Source: Comamonas terrae (GTDB lineage Bacteria > Pseudomonadota > Gammaproteobacteria > Burkholderiales > Burkholderiaceae_C). Taken from it: 64,000 nucleotides of DNA. Positions 45,582 through 54,071 of the stretch are shown here, piece by piece. Where the stretch lies: contig NZ_BCNT01000005.1 of the NCBI RefSeq assembly GCF_001544075.1, positions 1 through 64,000 on the forward strand, given 5' to 3'. The number at the start of each line of letters is the position of its first letter. The first letter of the stretch is position 1. Position numbers and translations under genes: made by a program. The notes under the pieces are model-generated. The model was not told the DNA's origin, made no database searches, and was given only the letters and a program-made list of their open reading frames with translations.

Positions 45582-45658
45582 GCAGGGACGGCCCTGCAGG
45601 GCATCGCAGATGCCGCACGCATGCGCATGCACTTGCGCGCTTGCCGGGACGGCCTGGC
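45582..45658 (+). ncRNA. Guanidine-II (mini-ykkC) riboswitch
   Basis: Two hairpins with ACGG tetraloops: GCAGGG-ACGG-CCCTGC (45582-45597, six perfect pairs) and GCCGGG-ACGG-CCTGGC (45643-45658, one G-U), separated by 45 bases. Paired stem-loops with ACGR loops are the whole consensus of the class II guanidine riboswitch. The second hairpin ends 24 bases before the start codon of a sugE/gdx exporter, the commonest target of this RNA. The CGGGGGAA ribosome site lies right after it. Confidence 0.88.
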
Positions 45659-45682
45659 CATCGACATCCGGGGGAATTTGTT

Positions 45683-46003
45683 ATGGCATGGGTCTATCTG
45701 CTGGTCGCCGGCATTCTGGAAGTGGTCTGGGCCTTCACCATGAAGCAGTCCCAGGGCTTCAGCAATCTCAGGTACAGCCTCATCACGCTGGTGGCCATGG
45801 CGGCCAGCTTCGGCCTGCTGTCCGTGGCCATGCGCTCGCTGCCGCTGGGCACGGCCTACACCATCTGGACCGGCATCGGTGCCGTGGGCGCCTTCGTGGT
45901 GGGCATTGCCGTGCTGGGCGAGCAGGTCACGCCCCTGCGCATCGGCGCGGCCGTGCTGATCGTCACGGGGCTGGTGCTGATGAAGCTGTCGTCCAGCTCC
46001 TGA
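45683..46003 (+). CDS. sugE: SMR-family guanidinium exporter (SugE/Gdx)
   Basis: A 106-residue small multidrug resistance protein with four helices. It has the central membrane Glu13 (GILEVVWAF) and the Gdx-type sequence GTAYTIWTGIGAVGAF in helix 3. Gdx proteins export guanidinium ion in exchange for two protons, working as antiparallel dimers. The two-hairpin guanidine-II riboswitch directly upstream independently supports guanidine as substrate. FosA is divergent on the other side. Confidence 0.93.
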   Translation: MAWVYLLVAGILEVVWAFTMKQSQGFSNLRYSLITLVAMAASFGLLSVAMRSLPLGTAYTIWTGIGAVGAFVVGIAVLGEQVTPLRIGAAVLIVTGLVLMKLSSSS

Positions 46004-46082
46004 TGCGGCGGCTGCCTGCCGGGCCTGTGCCGGGCCGCCAGAACTACCAGCTTCCCTGTCCGACATGGCGTCGTGCAGGCAC

Positions 46083-46107
46083 AAAAAAGCCGCTTCGATC
46101 AGCGGCT
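46083..46107 (-). terminator. Intrinsic terminator of the 25-residue mini-gene
   Basis: On the minus strand AGCCGCT, loop GATCGA, AGCGGCT and then TTTTT, 25 bases after the stop codon of the small reading frame. Confidence 0.9.
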
Positions 46108-46132
46108 CTTTCTGCAGCAACCTGGTTGTTGC

Positions 46133-46210
46133 TTACTGGTTGGCGACTTCCAGGTGGAATTCGCGGGCTTCCTGGATAAAGCTGATCAGGGATTGAATGG
46201 CTTGGCGCAT
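46133..46210 (-). CDS. Unrecognised 25-residue small protein
   Basis: A very short frame encodes MRQAIQSLISFIQEAREFHL followed by EVANQ. AAGGAA lies eight bases before the ATG, an intrinsic terminator lies 25 bases after the stop, and the upstream 100 bases are AT-rich with a dyad at 46284-46307. These features together look like a complete mini-gene. The peptide would form one amphipathic helix with hydrophobic Ile5, Leu8, Ile9, Ile12 and Phe18. I recognise no family. Alternatives are a leader peptide or the coding part of a dual-function small RNA. Confidence 0.6.
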   Translation of the reverse strand: MRQAIQSLISFIQEAREFHLEVANQ

Positions 46211-46283
46211 GGTGAATGTTCCTTTGGTAATCCGGAGATGCACTGCAAGCAGGGAACGGCGGGCATCTCAACACCGTTCATTA

Positions 46284-46307
46284 GGGTTAACAACTAAGTA
46301 TTAACCC
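46284..46307. promoter_or_regulatory. GGGTTAA/TTAACCC dyad upstream of the mini-gene
   Basis: GGGTTAA (46284-46290) and TTAACCC (46301-46307) form a perfect 7-bp inverted repeat with 10-base spacer in the AT-rich presumed promoter, 74 bp upstream of the small start codon. It is likely an operator; the protein is unknown. Confidence 0.5.
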
Positions 46308-46626
46308 TTGGTAAGTATAAACCACAATCGATTTGGCTGCACGGCGCCGGCATGTGATGCCGGTGCAGGCCGGCACGGCCGAGGGCGAGAAGCTTGTTCT
46401 TGCATGGCGGCTGCGGTTTTGCGCAGCAGGCGGTGCCGGCTGCTACCCTATGGGCATTGACAACAGCAACAGGCGGACGGCGTTCAGGCATGCCGTCCGC
46501 ACGGAAAGTGGACATGGCGCGTGAACAAGCTTTGCAGCAGGCAGACGCAGCAGCGGACAGGGCCGCCCCGCCCGGCGGCTGCGCCCGGCCCGTGCGCCTG
46601 CGGCTTTTCCTGGCGGAAGGGTGCGC

Positions 46627-47136
46627 ATGAGTTCCGCACCTGCTTCCGCTTCTCCTGCCTGGCATGTGACGAGCATGAATCCGGCCGAGGCGCCCTGGCC
46701 GCTGCTGCTGCTGGCCGATCCGTCGCGCGAGAAGGTCAGGCGCTACCTGCCCGGCTCCACCTGCTTTGCCGCCCGGCTGACGCAGCAGCTCACGCCCAGC
46801 GGCGTGGGCACGCTGGTCGGGGTCTGCGTGCTGGTGCCGCTGGGCGACGGCCAGCAGGCCTGGGAACTGATGAATATCGCCGTGGCCCCGGCCTGGCAGC
46901 AGCATGGCATAGGCTCGGCCCTGCTGCAGCGCGCCATTACCTGGACGCGCGAGCGCGGCGTCCGGCAGCTGGAGGTGGGAACGGGCAGCTTTGGCGACCA
47001 GCTGCTGTTCTACCAGCGCGCGGGCTTTCGCGTGACCGACATCGAGCGAGATTTCTTCCTGCTCAACTACACAACACCGCTGTGGGAACGGGGCGTGCAG
47101 CACAAGGACATGCTGAGGCTGACGCTGGAGCTATGA
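46627..47136 (+). CDS. GNAT-family N-acetyltransferase
   Basis: A 169-residue GCN5-related acetyltransferase. The central beta-strand LMNIAVAPAWQQHGIGSALL contains the acetyl-CoA pyrophosphate loop Q-x-x-G-I-G, and FYQRAGFRV is the usual C-terminal motif. The ATG at 46627 follows GGAAGGG; an alternative Met lies 16 codons later. Substrate unknown. The gene is isolated from its neighbours. Confidence 0.85.
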   Translation: MSSAPASASPAWHVTSMNPAEAPWPLLLLADPSREKVRRYLPGSTCFAARLTQQLTPSGVGTLVGVCVLVPLGDGQQAWELMNIAVAPAWQQHGIGSALLQRAITWTRERGVRQLEVGTGSFGDQLLFYQRAGFRVTDIERDFFLLNYTTPLWERGVQHKDMLRLTLEL

Positions 47137-47198
47137 AAACCGAAGCGGCAGGCGCTTGTCGGTACCTGGTTTTGAAATGAATCTGCACTGACCAATCT

Positions 47199-47226
47199 GC
47201 CGGCAAGTGCCGGCGGCTTTGCTTTT
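47199..47226 (+). terminator. Weak hairpin between the GNAT gene and aroG
   Basis: GCCGGCA and TGCCGGC form a tight palindrome, followed by GGCTTTGCTTTT. It probably ends the GNAT transcript; the T-run is interrupted. Confidence 0.45.
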
Positions 47227-47240
47227 GATGGCAGGCCGCG

Positions 47241-48359
47241 TTATGCGCGTGCGGCCCGGCGCTGGCGCACAGCCGCCGCCAACTGCTCCAGCACGGGAAT
47301 CGTCTGCTCCATGCTGATGCAGGCATCGGTCAGCGACACGCCGTACTGCAGTTCCCGGCCCGGCGTGATGTCCTGGCGGCCTTCGTGCAGGTGGCTTTCG
47401 ATCATCACGCCGGTGATGCGCGCATCGCCGCCGGCGATCTGGCCCGCGATGTCGGCGGCCACTTCGATCTGGCGGCGGTGCTGCTTGCTGCTGTTGGCAT
47501 GCGAGAGGTCGATCATCACCTGCGGGCGCAGGCCGGACTTTTCCAGCATCTCGCAGGCGGCCTGCACGTCGGCCGCGCCGTAGTTGGGCTGCTTGCCGCC
47601 GCGCAGGATCACATGGCAGTCCTGGTTGCCGCGCGTTTCGAAGATGGCGCTCTGGCCCATCTTGGTCATGCCCATGAAGGCATGCGAGGCCTGGGCCGCG
47701 AGGATGGCGTCGCTGGCCACCTTGACGCCGCCGTCCGTGCCGTTCTTGAAGCCCACGGGGCAGGACAGGCCGCTGGCCAGCTGGCGGTGGCTCTGGCTCT
47801 CGGTGGTGCGCGCGCCGATGGCGCCCCAGCTGACCAGGTCGCTGATGAACTGCGGGCTCAGCAGGTCCAGGAACTCCGTGCCCACGGGCAGGCCCTCGGC
47901 CAGCACGTCCAGCAGCAGGCGGCGCGCCAGCTCCAGCCCTTCGTTGATGGCGAAGCTGCCGTCCAGGTAGGGGTCGTTGATATAGCCCTTCCAGCCCACG
48001 GTGGTGCGCGGCTTCTCGAAGTAGACGCGCATCACCACCAGCAGGTCCTGGGCCAGTGCGTCGGCCTGGATCTTGAGCCGGCGCGCATAGTCCATGGCCT
48101 GGTCGTGGTCGTGGATGGAGCAGGGCCCGACGACCACGATGAGGCGGTCGTCCTGGCCGTGCAGCACGCGCGAGATGGCGGCGCGGCTGCTTTCCACCAG
48201 TTGCTGGGCGGCATCGGGCGCGGGCAGCCATTCCTGCAGCAGTGCCGGCGTCAGCAGCGGGCGCACGGCCTTGATGCGGGTGTCGTCGATACGGGTGGTG
48301 TCCAGCGTGCGCAGACGCTGCTCGGCGGGGGCCGCCTTGTGGGGCGTGGAAGAAGTCAT
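47241..48359 (-). CDS. aroG: 3-deoxy-7-phosphoheptulonate (DAHP) synthase, class I
   Basis: A 372-residue AroFGH-type DAHP synthase, first enzyme of the shikimate pathway (phosphoenolpyruvate plus erythrose 4-phosphate). Landmarks are VVGPCSIHD (metal Cys), GARTTESQSHR, GFKNGTDGG (PEP-binding), MIDLSHANS and the terminal SLTDACISMEQT. The start at 48359 removes a 43-residue extension lacking family similarity. Which aromatic amino acid inhibits it cannot be told from sequence. Confidence 0.94.
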   Translation of the reverse strand: MTSSTPHKAAPAEQRLRTLDTTRIDDTRIKAVRPLLTPALLQEWLPAPDAAQQLVESSRAAISRVLHGQDDRLIVVVGPCSIHDHDQAMDYARRLKIQADALAQDLLVVMRVYFEKPRTTVGWKGYINDPYLDGSFAINEGLELARRLLLDVLAEGLPVGTEFLDLLSPQFISDLVSWGAIGARTTESQSHRQLASGLSCPVGFKNGTDGGVKVASDAILAAQASHAFMGMTKMGQSAIFETRGNQDCHVILRGGKQPNYGAADVQAACEMLEKSGLRPQVMIDLSHANSSKQHRRQIEVAADIAGQIAGGDARITGVMIESHLHEGRQDITPGRELQYGVSLTDACISMEQTIPVLEQLAAAVRQRRAARA

Positions 48360-48517
48360 GGCCGGTATTGTCGCCGCCTGCCGCCGTCCGAGCGTGGCCG
48401 TGGGCCTTGGCGGCTGGCATGAAGCGGTGAAAAAGGCCTGTGCACGCCGCGTAATCGCGGCATATTTCTTGCTGCGACTTCGCCACAATTTTTTTACCCT
48501 ATCCGGAGTCGCTTTTT

Positions 48518-50368
48518 ATGTTCCACACTTTGCGCGCACGCCTCATCGGCATCTGCGTCGCCATCACCACGCTCTCCCTGCTGGCCTTGGCGCTTTCCAC
48601 CTTTTTCTCTGTGCGCAGCGGTGCCGGGCAGTCGCTCAACGAGCGCATAGGCCAGCTCACGCGGCTGCATGCGGACGACCTTGCCGAGTGGGTGCGCGAC
48701 AAGCAGCGCATCACCAGCTCGTTGCAGCAGGCCGTGGGCAAGCCGGAACCCGTGCCCTTCCTGCTGGCGGCCAAGCAGGCCGGCGATTTCGACGACACCT
48801 ATTTCGTCTATGCCAGCGGCGCCCATGTGTTCGCCCATCCCATGCCCGAGAACTATGTGGGCACGGAGCGTCCCTGGTACAAGCAGGCCGTGCAGGCCGG
48901 CAAGCCCGGCGTGACGCCGCCCTACATCGATGCCAGCACCGGCAAGCTGACGATCAGCTTCGTCGAGCCCGTGGGGTCGGCGGGCCAGTACACGGCCGTG
49001 GTCGGTACGGACATGCACCTGGACACCGTCACGCGCAAGGTCAACGCCATCCATGCCACGGGCAAGAGCTTTGCGTTCTTGCTGGACGGGCAGTCCAACA
49101 TCCTGGCCTATGCGAAGGCGGAACTGGTCATGAAGCCTTCCACCGCCATCGCGGCGCAGCTCGATGCAGCCCTGCTGCAGAAGCTGGCGCAGGACGGCGG
49201 CAGCGCCGAGGTGGACGTGGATGGCGCAACGCAGCTGGTCTATGCGGCTCGCGTGGACGGCACGCCCTGGCTGCTGGGCGTGGCCGTGGACAAGGCCGAG
49301 GCCACGGCCGCGGCGAACAAGCTGCTGCAGATGGAAATGCTGATCGCGGCGCTGTGCGTGGCGGCGGCCGTGGCGCTGCTGTCGGCCAGCGTGAACCGCC
49401 TGCTGCGCCGCCTCTTTGCCGTGCGCGATGCGCTGGAGGATATTGCCTCGGGCGAGGGCGATTTGACGCGCCGCCTGGACACCGCGGGCAAGGACGAGCT
49501 GGCCCAGATCGCCACGGCCTTCAACCATTTCACCGACAAGATCGCCGCCGTGCTGCTGCGCATCCGCCAGTCCTCGGAATCGGTGCGCATCGCCACCAGC
49601 GAGATCGCCAGCGGCAACCAGGACCTGTCCTCGCGCACCGAGCAGCAGGCCAGCTCGCTCGAGGAGACCGCCGCCGCGATGGAGCAGCTGACCGCCACCG
49701 TGCAGCAGAACGCGGCCAGCGCGCGCCAGGCCAGCGAACTCGCGGGCAATGCCTCCGAAGTGGCCACGCAGGGCGGCGCCGTGGTGGGCCAGGTGGTACA
49801 GACCATGGGCGGCATCGAATCCTCGGCGCGCCGCATCGTGGACATCATCCAGGTCATCGACGGCATTGCCTTCCAGACCAACATCCTGGCGCTCAACGCG
49901 GCCGTGGAGGCCGCGCGCGCCGGCGAGCAGGGCCGCGGCTTTGCCGTGGTGGCCGCCGAGGTGCGCCAGCTGGCGCAGCGTTCGGCCGAGGCCGCCAAGG
50001 AGATCAAGGCGCTGATCGACGATTCAGTGAGCCAGGTCAGCACCGGCAGCCGCCTGGTGCATGAAGCCGGCACCACCATGCAGGGCGTGGTCGAGAGCGT
50101 CAATCGCGTCACGGCCATCGTCGCCGAGATCAGCAATGCCAGCCAGGAGCAGAGCCGGGGCATTGCCGAAGTCGGCAGCGCCGTTACGCAAATGGACCAG
50201 AGCACGCAGCAGAACGCCGCGCTGGTGGAGCAGGCCACGGCGGCCGCGCAATCGCTGCAGCAGCAGGCGCATCAGCTGGCCGAAGTGGTGGCCGGCTTCA
50301 AGCTGCAGTCCCACGATGCGGGGGCAGGCCGGCATCGCAGCCTGCCCGAGCCCGCGCTGGCGGACTGA
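48518..50368 (+). CDS. Methyl-accepting chemotaxis protein with periplasmic Cache domain
   Basis: A 616-residue chemoreceptor. Helix 1 is at about residues 8-30, a periplasmic dCache-like sensor at 35-265 (including [22 protein letters not shown]), helix 2 near 275-295, then HAMP and a long cytoplasmic coiled coil with the conserved hairpin tip [33 protein letters not shown]. No C-terminal CheR-docking pentapeptide is seen (ends PALAD). RPWYKQA-type Cache domains often bind amino acids or organic acids. No other che genes are nearby. Confidence 0.93.
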   Translation: MFHTLRARLIGICVAITTLSLLALALSTFFSVRSGAGQSLNERIGQLTRLHADDLAEWVRDKQRITSSLQQAVGKPEPVPFLLAAKQAGDFDDTYFVYASGAHVFAHPMPENYVGTERPWYKQAVQAGKPGVTPPYIDASTGKLTISFVEPVGSAGQYTAVVGTDMHLDTVTRKVNAIHATGKSFAFLLDGQSNILAYAKAELVMKPSTAIAAQLDAALLQKLAQDGGSAEVDVDGATQLVYAARVDGTPWLLGVAVDKAEATAAANKLLQMEMLIAALCVAAAVALLSASVNRLLRRLFAVRDALEDIASGEGDLTRRLDTAGKDELAQIATAFNHFTDKIAAVLLRIRQSSESVRIATSEIASGNQDLSSRTEQQASSLEETAAAMEQLTATVQQNAASARQASELAGNASEVATQGGAVVGQVVQTMGGIESSARRIVDIIQVIDGIAFQTNILALNAAVEAARAGEQGRGFAVVAAEVRQLAQRSAEAAKEIKALIDDSVSQVSTGSRLVHEAGTTMQGVVESVNRVTAIVAEISNASQEQSRGIAEVGSAVTQMDQSTQQNAALVEQATAAAQSLQQQAHQLAEVVAGFKLQSHDAGAGRHRSLPEPALAD

Positions 50369-50383
50369 AGGCGGATGCCGGGG

Positions 50384-52735
50384 CTACAGCCCCAGCACGA
50401 TCTTTGCGTCCTTCGTCCTGGCGCGCGAGCAGCAGCTCATCATCTTGGTGCAGACCGCGCGCTCGCTGCGCGTGAGCACCATGTCGCGGTGGTCCACATC
50501 GCCTGCGAGCACCGGCACCTCGCACGATCCGCACAGGCCTTCGCGGCAGTCGCTCTCGATGTCGATGTTGGCGCCGCGCAGCGCGTCGAGCAGGGTCTGG
50601 TCGCTGCGCACCTGCAGCGTGATGCCCGATTCGCGCAGCTCGACCTCGAAGCCGTGTTCCTTGCTCGGGTCCAGCGCGCCCAGCGTGGTGGAGAAATGCT
50701 CCACGCGCAGGCTATCCTCGGGCCAGTGGCGGCTGGCCTGCTCCAGGCCGTCGAGCATGCGCTGCGGGCCGCAGGCATAGATCTGCGCGCCGGGGCGCAC
50801 GGCGGCCAGCAGCGCGCCGTAGTCGGCGCGCCGGCCTTCCTCGCCGGCGTAGACGTGCAGGCGCTCGCCATGCAGGGCCTGCAATGATTCCAATAGCGCC
50901 ATGCGCTTGCGCTGCCTGGCGCTGTAGTGGATTTCGTATGGAATGCCCAGCGCCTTGGCGCGCGCGGCCATGGCGGCGATGGGCGTGATGCCTATGCCGC
51001 CGGCCACCAGGATCAGGTGCCGGGCGCCTTCGTCGAGCACGAAGTGGTTGCGCGGGCCGCGCACCTGCACCTGCATGCCGGGCTGGAGATGGCTGTGCAC
51101 CCAGGCCGAGCCGCCGCGGCTGTGCTCCTCGCGCAGCACGGCGATCTCGTAGGTGCCGGCCTGCTGCGGGTCGCCGCACAGCGAATACTGGCGCGAGATG
51201 CCCGTATCGCCGCATTGCAGGTCGATGTGCGAGCCCGGGGTCCAGCGCGGCAGCTGGCGGCCGTCGGCCGCCGCCAGGCGCACGCGCAGCACGTCCTCGG
51301 CGATGGCCTCCACGCTGTCCACCCGCATGCTGCGGCTGGTCTGGCCATGCGAGGACTCGCCGATGCGCACGGGCTGGCGCAGCTGCAGCAGCGCGGGATT
51401 CGTGCGCTCGGGGTTCTGCGCCGGGTCCCATTCCACCCACAGGTGCTCGGGGCCGCGGAACGAGGTATTGGGCACGTAGCTGAACTCCTGCTCGGCCAGC
51501 CGCATGTGGGGCAGGCGGCGCGTGAACTCCTCGAGGAAGATCTGCATCTCCATGCGTGCCAGGTTCTTGCCCATGCACTGGTGCGAGCCGTAGCCGAAGG
51601 TCAGGTGGTCGCTGGCGTTGTCGCGCTCTATGTCGAAGAAGTCGGCATCGACGAAATGCCCTTCGTCGTGGTTGGCCGACGAGGTGACGATGAGCAGCCT
51701 GGAGCCGGCGGGAATGGGCTGGCCGCCGACCACCACATCCTTGGTAGCCAGTCGCCGCCAGGCGGCGACCGAGCCGTTGTGGCGCAGGCATTCCTCCACC
51801 GCGCCCGGAATCAGCGAAGGATCGCGGCAGATGGCCTGCCAGGCCTCGGGGTGCTGCAGCAGCAGCTTGACGGCGTTGGCCGTGGCATTGGCCGTGGTCT
51901 CGTGGGCCGCGACGATGCCGGCCATCATCATGGAGTGCAGGTAGGAGTCGGTGACGACCTCGGGCAGCTCCTTCTGCTTGCGGATGCCGTACTGCATCCA
52001 GCCGTCGGCCTCGGGGTTGGCGCGCATCTTGTCCAGCACCTTGCCCGCGTACTGCCAGAAGTTGCCCACGGCATGGGCCACGGCCACCTGCTCCTCGGGC
52101 TTGGGGCGGCCCCAGGTGTTGACGGTGTGGGCGATGCTGTACTGGCGCAGCGTGTCCATGTCGTCCTCGGGCACGCCGAGGAAATGCATGGCCACGGTGA
52201 GCGGCACTTCCCACAGCATCTGGTCGACGAGGTCGGCGCGGCCGTCGTCAATGAAGCGGTCCACGTATTCGCGGGCCAGCTGGCGCACCATGGGCTCGTG
52301 GTGCCTGAGTGCTTCCGGCGTGAACGGCTCCATCAGCGCACGGCGGCGCGGCATGTGGGCCGGCTCGTCCTCGTTGACGAGGGTGCGGTTGAGCGCAAAG
52401 CCGTACGAGGCCAGCACGGCGTTGGCCTCCTCGCCCGTGGGCGTGATCTTCTCCAGCGCGATCGACGGGCTGAAGGTGATGTTGTCGCGGAAGATGGCCT
52501 TGATGTCGTCGAAGCGCGTGACCACCCAGTAGCCCAGCTGCGGGCTGTAGAACACGGGCTCCTGCTCGCGCGCCCAGCGCACGTATTCGGGTGGGTCCTG
52601 CTGGTAGCCATCGCTGAAGGGGTCGAAGGCGGCGGCGCCGTGGCTCACCGGGCAGCCGGTGGGGCCGGTCTGGCCCGAAGGCCGGGTGAGCTGGCTGTGG
52701 TCGATGGGGCAAGTCTTTGCGGCAGAAGCGTTCAT
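50384..52735 (-). CDS. Self-sufficient cytochrome P450 (CYP116B-type P450-reductase-ferredoxin fusion)
   Basis: A 783-residue natural fusion. The P450 domain (about 35-445) has I-helix AHETT at 277-281, ExxR at 315-318 and heme-ligand Cys387 in FGYGSHQCMG. An FMN/NAD(P)H phthalate-dioxygenase-reductase-like domain follows (about 465-680; RQYSL, VAGGIGITPI). A C-terminal plant-type [2Fe-2S] ferredoxin has Cys730, 735, 738 and 768/769. Length and order match the CYP116B (P450RhF) class, which needs no separate redox partners. It is cotranscribed with a Bug receptor and probably regulated by the divergent IclR gene. Substrate unknown. Confidence 0.95.
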   Translation of the reverse strand: MNASAAKTCPIDHSQLTRPSGQTGPTGCPVSHGAAAFDPFSDGYQQDPPEYVRWAREQEPVFYSPQLGYWVVTRFDDIKAIFRDNITFSPSIALEKITPTGEEANAVLASYGFALNRTLVNEDEPAHMPRRRALMEPFTPEALRHHEPMVRQLAREYVDRFIDDGRADLVDQMLWEVPLTVAMHFLGVPEDDMDTLRQYSIAHTVNTWGRPKPEEQVAVAHAVGNFWQYAGKVLDKMRANPEADGWMQYGIRKQKELPEVVTDSYLHSMMMAGIVAAHETTANATANAVKLLLQHPEAWQAICRDPSLIPGAVEECLRHNGSVAAWRRLATKDVVVGGQPIPAGSRLLIVTSSANHDEGHFVDADFFDIERDNASDHLTFGYGSHQCMGKNLARMEMQIFLEEFTRRLPHMRLAEQEFSYVPNTSFRGPEHLWVEWDPAQNPERTNPALLQLRQPVRIGESSHGQTSRSMRVDSVEAIAEDVLRVRLAAADGRQLPRWTPGSHIDLQCGDTGISRQYSLCGDPQQAGTYEIAVLREEHSRGGSAWVHSHLQPGMQVQVRGPRNHFVLDEGARHLILVAGGIGITPIAAMAARAKALGIPYEIHYSARQRKRMALLESLQALHGERLHVYAGEEGRRADYGALLAAVRPGAQIYACGPQRMLDGLEQASRHWPEDSLRVEHFSTTLGALDPSKEHGFEVELRESGITLQVRSDQTLLDALRGANIDIESDCREGLCGSCEVPVLAGDVDHRDMVLTRSERAVCTKMMSCCSRARTKDAKIVLGL

Positions 52736-52784
52736 AGTGGAGACGGGTCAATAGTCCATGGCGCTGCGTCTGGACTAGGCATGT

Positions 52785-52903
52785 CCCGACTCAGGGGCGC
52801 CGAGCAAGGGCCGCCCCGCAGCGAGGGCGTCGTCCCCCTCCCGCGCAGCGAGAGAGGGGGAAGCGGCGGGGCCGCCAAGGCGTAGCCGCTCAGGGGGAGC
52901 GTT
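52785..52903 (-). repeat. Post-stop GC-rich repeat, copy I
   Basis: Minus strand, starting at the Bug gene stop: CTCCCCCTGAGCGGCTACGC, CTTCCCCCTCTCTCGCTGCG, CGGGAGGGGGACGACGCC, CTCGCTGCGGGGCGGCCCTT. The CCCCCTCTCTC/GAGGGGG hairpin is obvious. It separates the Bug and P450 genes. Confidence 0.75.
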
Positions 52904-53890
52904 TTAATCCAGCGTGATGTTCAGGTCCTTGATCAGCTTGTGCCAGCGCGTGCTCTCGCTCTGGATCAGGGCCTGGAACTGCTCGGGTGTGTTGCCCACG
53001 GGCTCGACGCCGAAGTCGATGAGCTTTTGCTTGACGGCGGGCTCGTTGATCGCGGCCACGACCTGCTTGTTGAGTGCGGCGATCACCGGGGCCGGCGTCT
53101 TGGCAGGCGCCACCATGCCGACCAGGGCGGCGGCCTGCACCTGGGGCAGGCCGAGTTCGCCGAAGGTGGGCACATCGGGCAGCTGGGGCAGTCGCGTGGC
53201 ATTGGCCACGGCCAGGGGGCGCACCTTGCCGCCCTTGATGAAGCCCGCGCCTGCGGCCAGGTCCACCATCATCACGGGAATCTGCCCGCCCGCCACATCG
53301 GCCAGGGCCGGCGCCGCGCCGCGGTAGGGCGCATGCGTGAGCTTGAGGCCCGCCTCGCTCTTGAACAGCTCCATGGCCAGGTGGTGCGGACTGCCCGCAC
53401 CGGCCGAGGCGTAGTTGATGCCTTCCTTGCTGGCCTTGGCCTCGGCCAGGAATTCCTTGGCGGTCCTGGCCTGGGTGCCGGGGCCGGCCACGAGGATCAT
53501 GGGAAAGCGTCCCATGAGCGTGACGGGCGCCAGGTCCTTGCCGGGGTTGTAGCTCAGGCTCTTGTAGAGCACGGGGTTGAAGATCAGCGTGCCGTTGTCG
53601 GCCGAGAGCACGGTGTAGCCGTCGGCCGGAGCGCGCGCGGTCTCCGATGCGCCGATGGCCGTGTTGCCGCCCGGGCGGTTGTCCACCACGATGGGCTGGT
53701 GCACCTGGCCGCCCCAGGCCTGGCCTATGGTGCGGGCCAGGAAATCCGAGCCGCCGCCGGCCGCATAGGGCACGATCCAGCGCACGTTCTTGCTGGGGAA
53801 ACGGTCCTGGGCCAGGGCGGCTGTGGGTGCGCCCGCGGCCCAGAGCAGGCTGGTGGCCAGGAACGAGGCGGTGAAGAGGCGTTTTTGCAT
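52904..53890 (-). CDS. Bug/TctC-family periplasmic solute receptor
   Basis: A 328-residue receptor with signal peptide ending near ALAQD (about residue 28). Bug motifs VPYAAGGGSD, PADGYTV, HAPYRGAAPA and DVPTFGELG follow. It lies upstream of the CYP116B gene and divergent from an IclR regulator, across a repeat-rich promoter. Its ligand is probably related to the P450 substrate or product. No TctAB partner. Confidence 0.93.
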   Translation of the reverse strand: MQKRLFTASFLATSLLWAAGAPTAALAQDRFPSKNVRWIVPYAAGGGSDFLARTIGQAWGGQVHQPIVVDNRPGGNTAIGASETARAPADGYTVLSADNGTLIFNPVLYKSLSYNPGKDLAPVTLMGRFPMILVAGPGTQARTAKEFLAEAKASKEGINYASAGAGSPHHLAMELFKSEAGLKLTHAPYRGAAPALADVAGGQIPVMMVDLAAGAGFIKGGKVRPLAVANATRLPQLPDVPTFGELGLPQVQAAALVGMVAPAKTPAPVIAALNKQVVAAINEPAVKQKLIDFGVEPVGNTPEQFQALIQSESTRWHKLIKDLNITLD

Positions 53891-53939
53891 CGGTGTTGTC
53901 TCCAGGGGATTGCGGGTTTACGGGGCTGCTCCGGGCCTC

Positions 53940-53990
53940 GCGTTTGCGTTGTAATGCGTTTGCGTAATTTTTCTACGCATTGCGTAATTT
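53940..53990. promoter_or_regulatory. Repeat-rich IclR operator candidate
   Basis: GCGTTTGCGT occurs at 53940-53949 and 53956-53965. TGCGTAATTT occurs at 53961-53970 and 53981-53990, exactly 20 bp (two helical turns) apart. AATGCGT (53953-53959) and ACGCATT (53975-53981) are inverted. The array lies between the divergent Bug/P450 and IclR genes. Confidence 0.55.
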
Positions 53991-54071
53991 ATGCCGAGGG
54001 ATAACCCGCGAGATACCGCAAAAATCTCGGGAAAATCGGCGGCAAACGTTTCCTGGAATGCACTGCCAGCT

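Noticed and set aside
46514..46630. 38-codon plus-strand frame ending in an ATGA overlap with the GNAT start
   Set aside because: No ribosome site before its ATG, and the product is a biased Ala/Arg/Pro peptide; the GNAT gene has its own GGAAGGG site.
48428..48454. Possible flagellar sigma-28 promoter before the chemoreceptor (TGAAAAAG ... GCCGCGTAA)
   Set aside because: Only a weak match to TAAA-N15-GCCGATAA; not enough to call without expression data.
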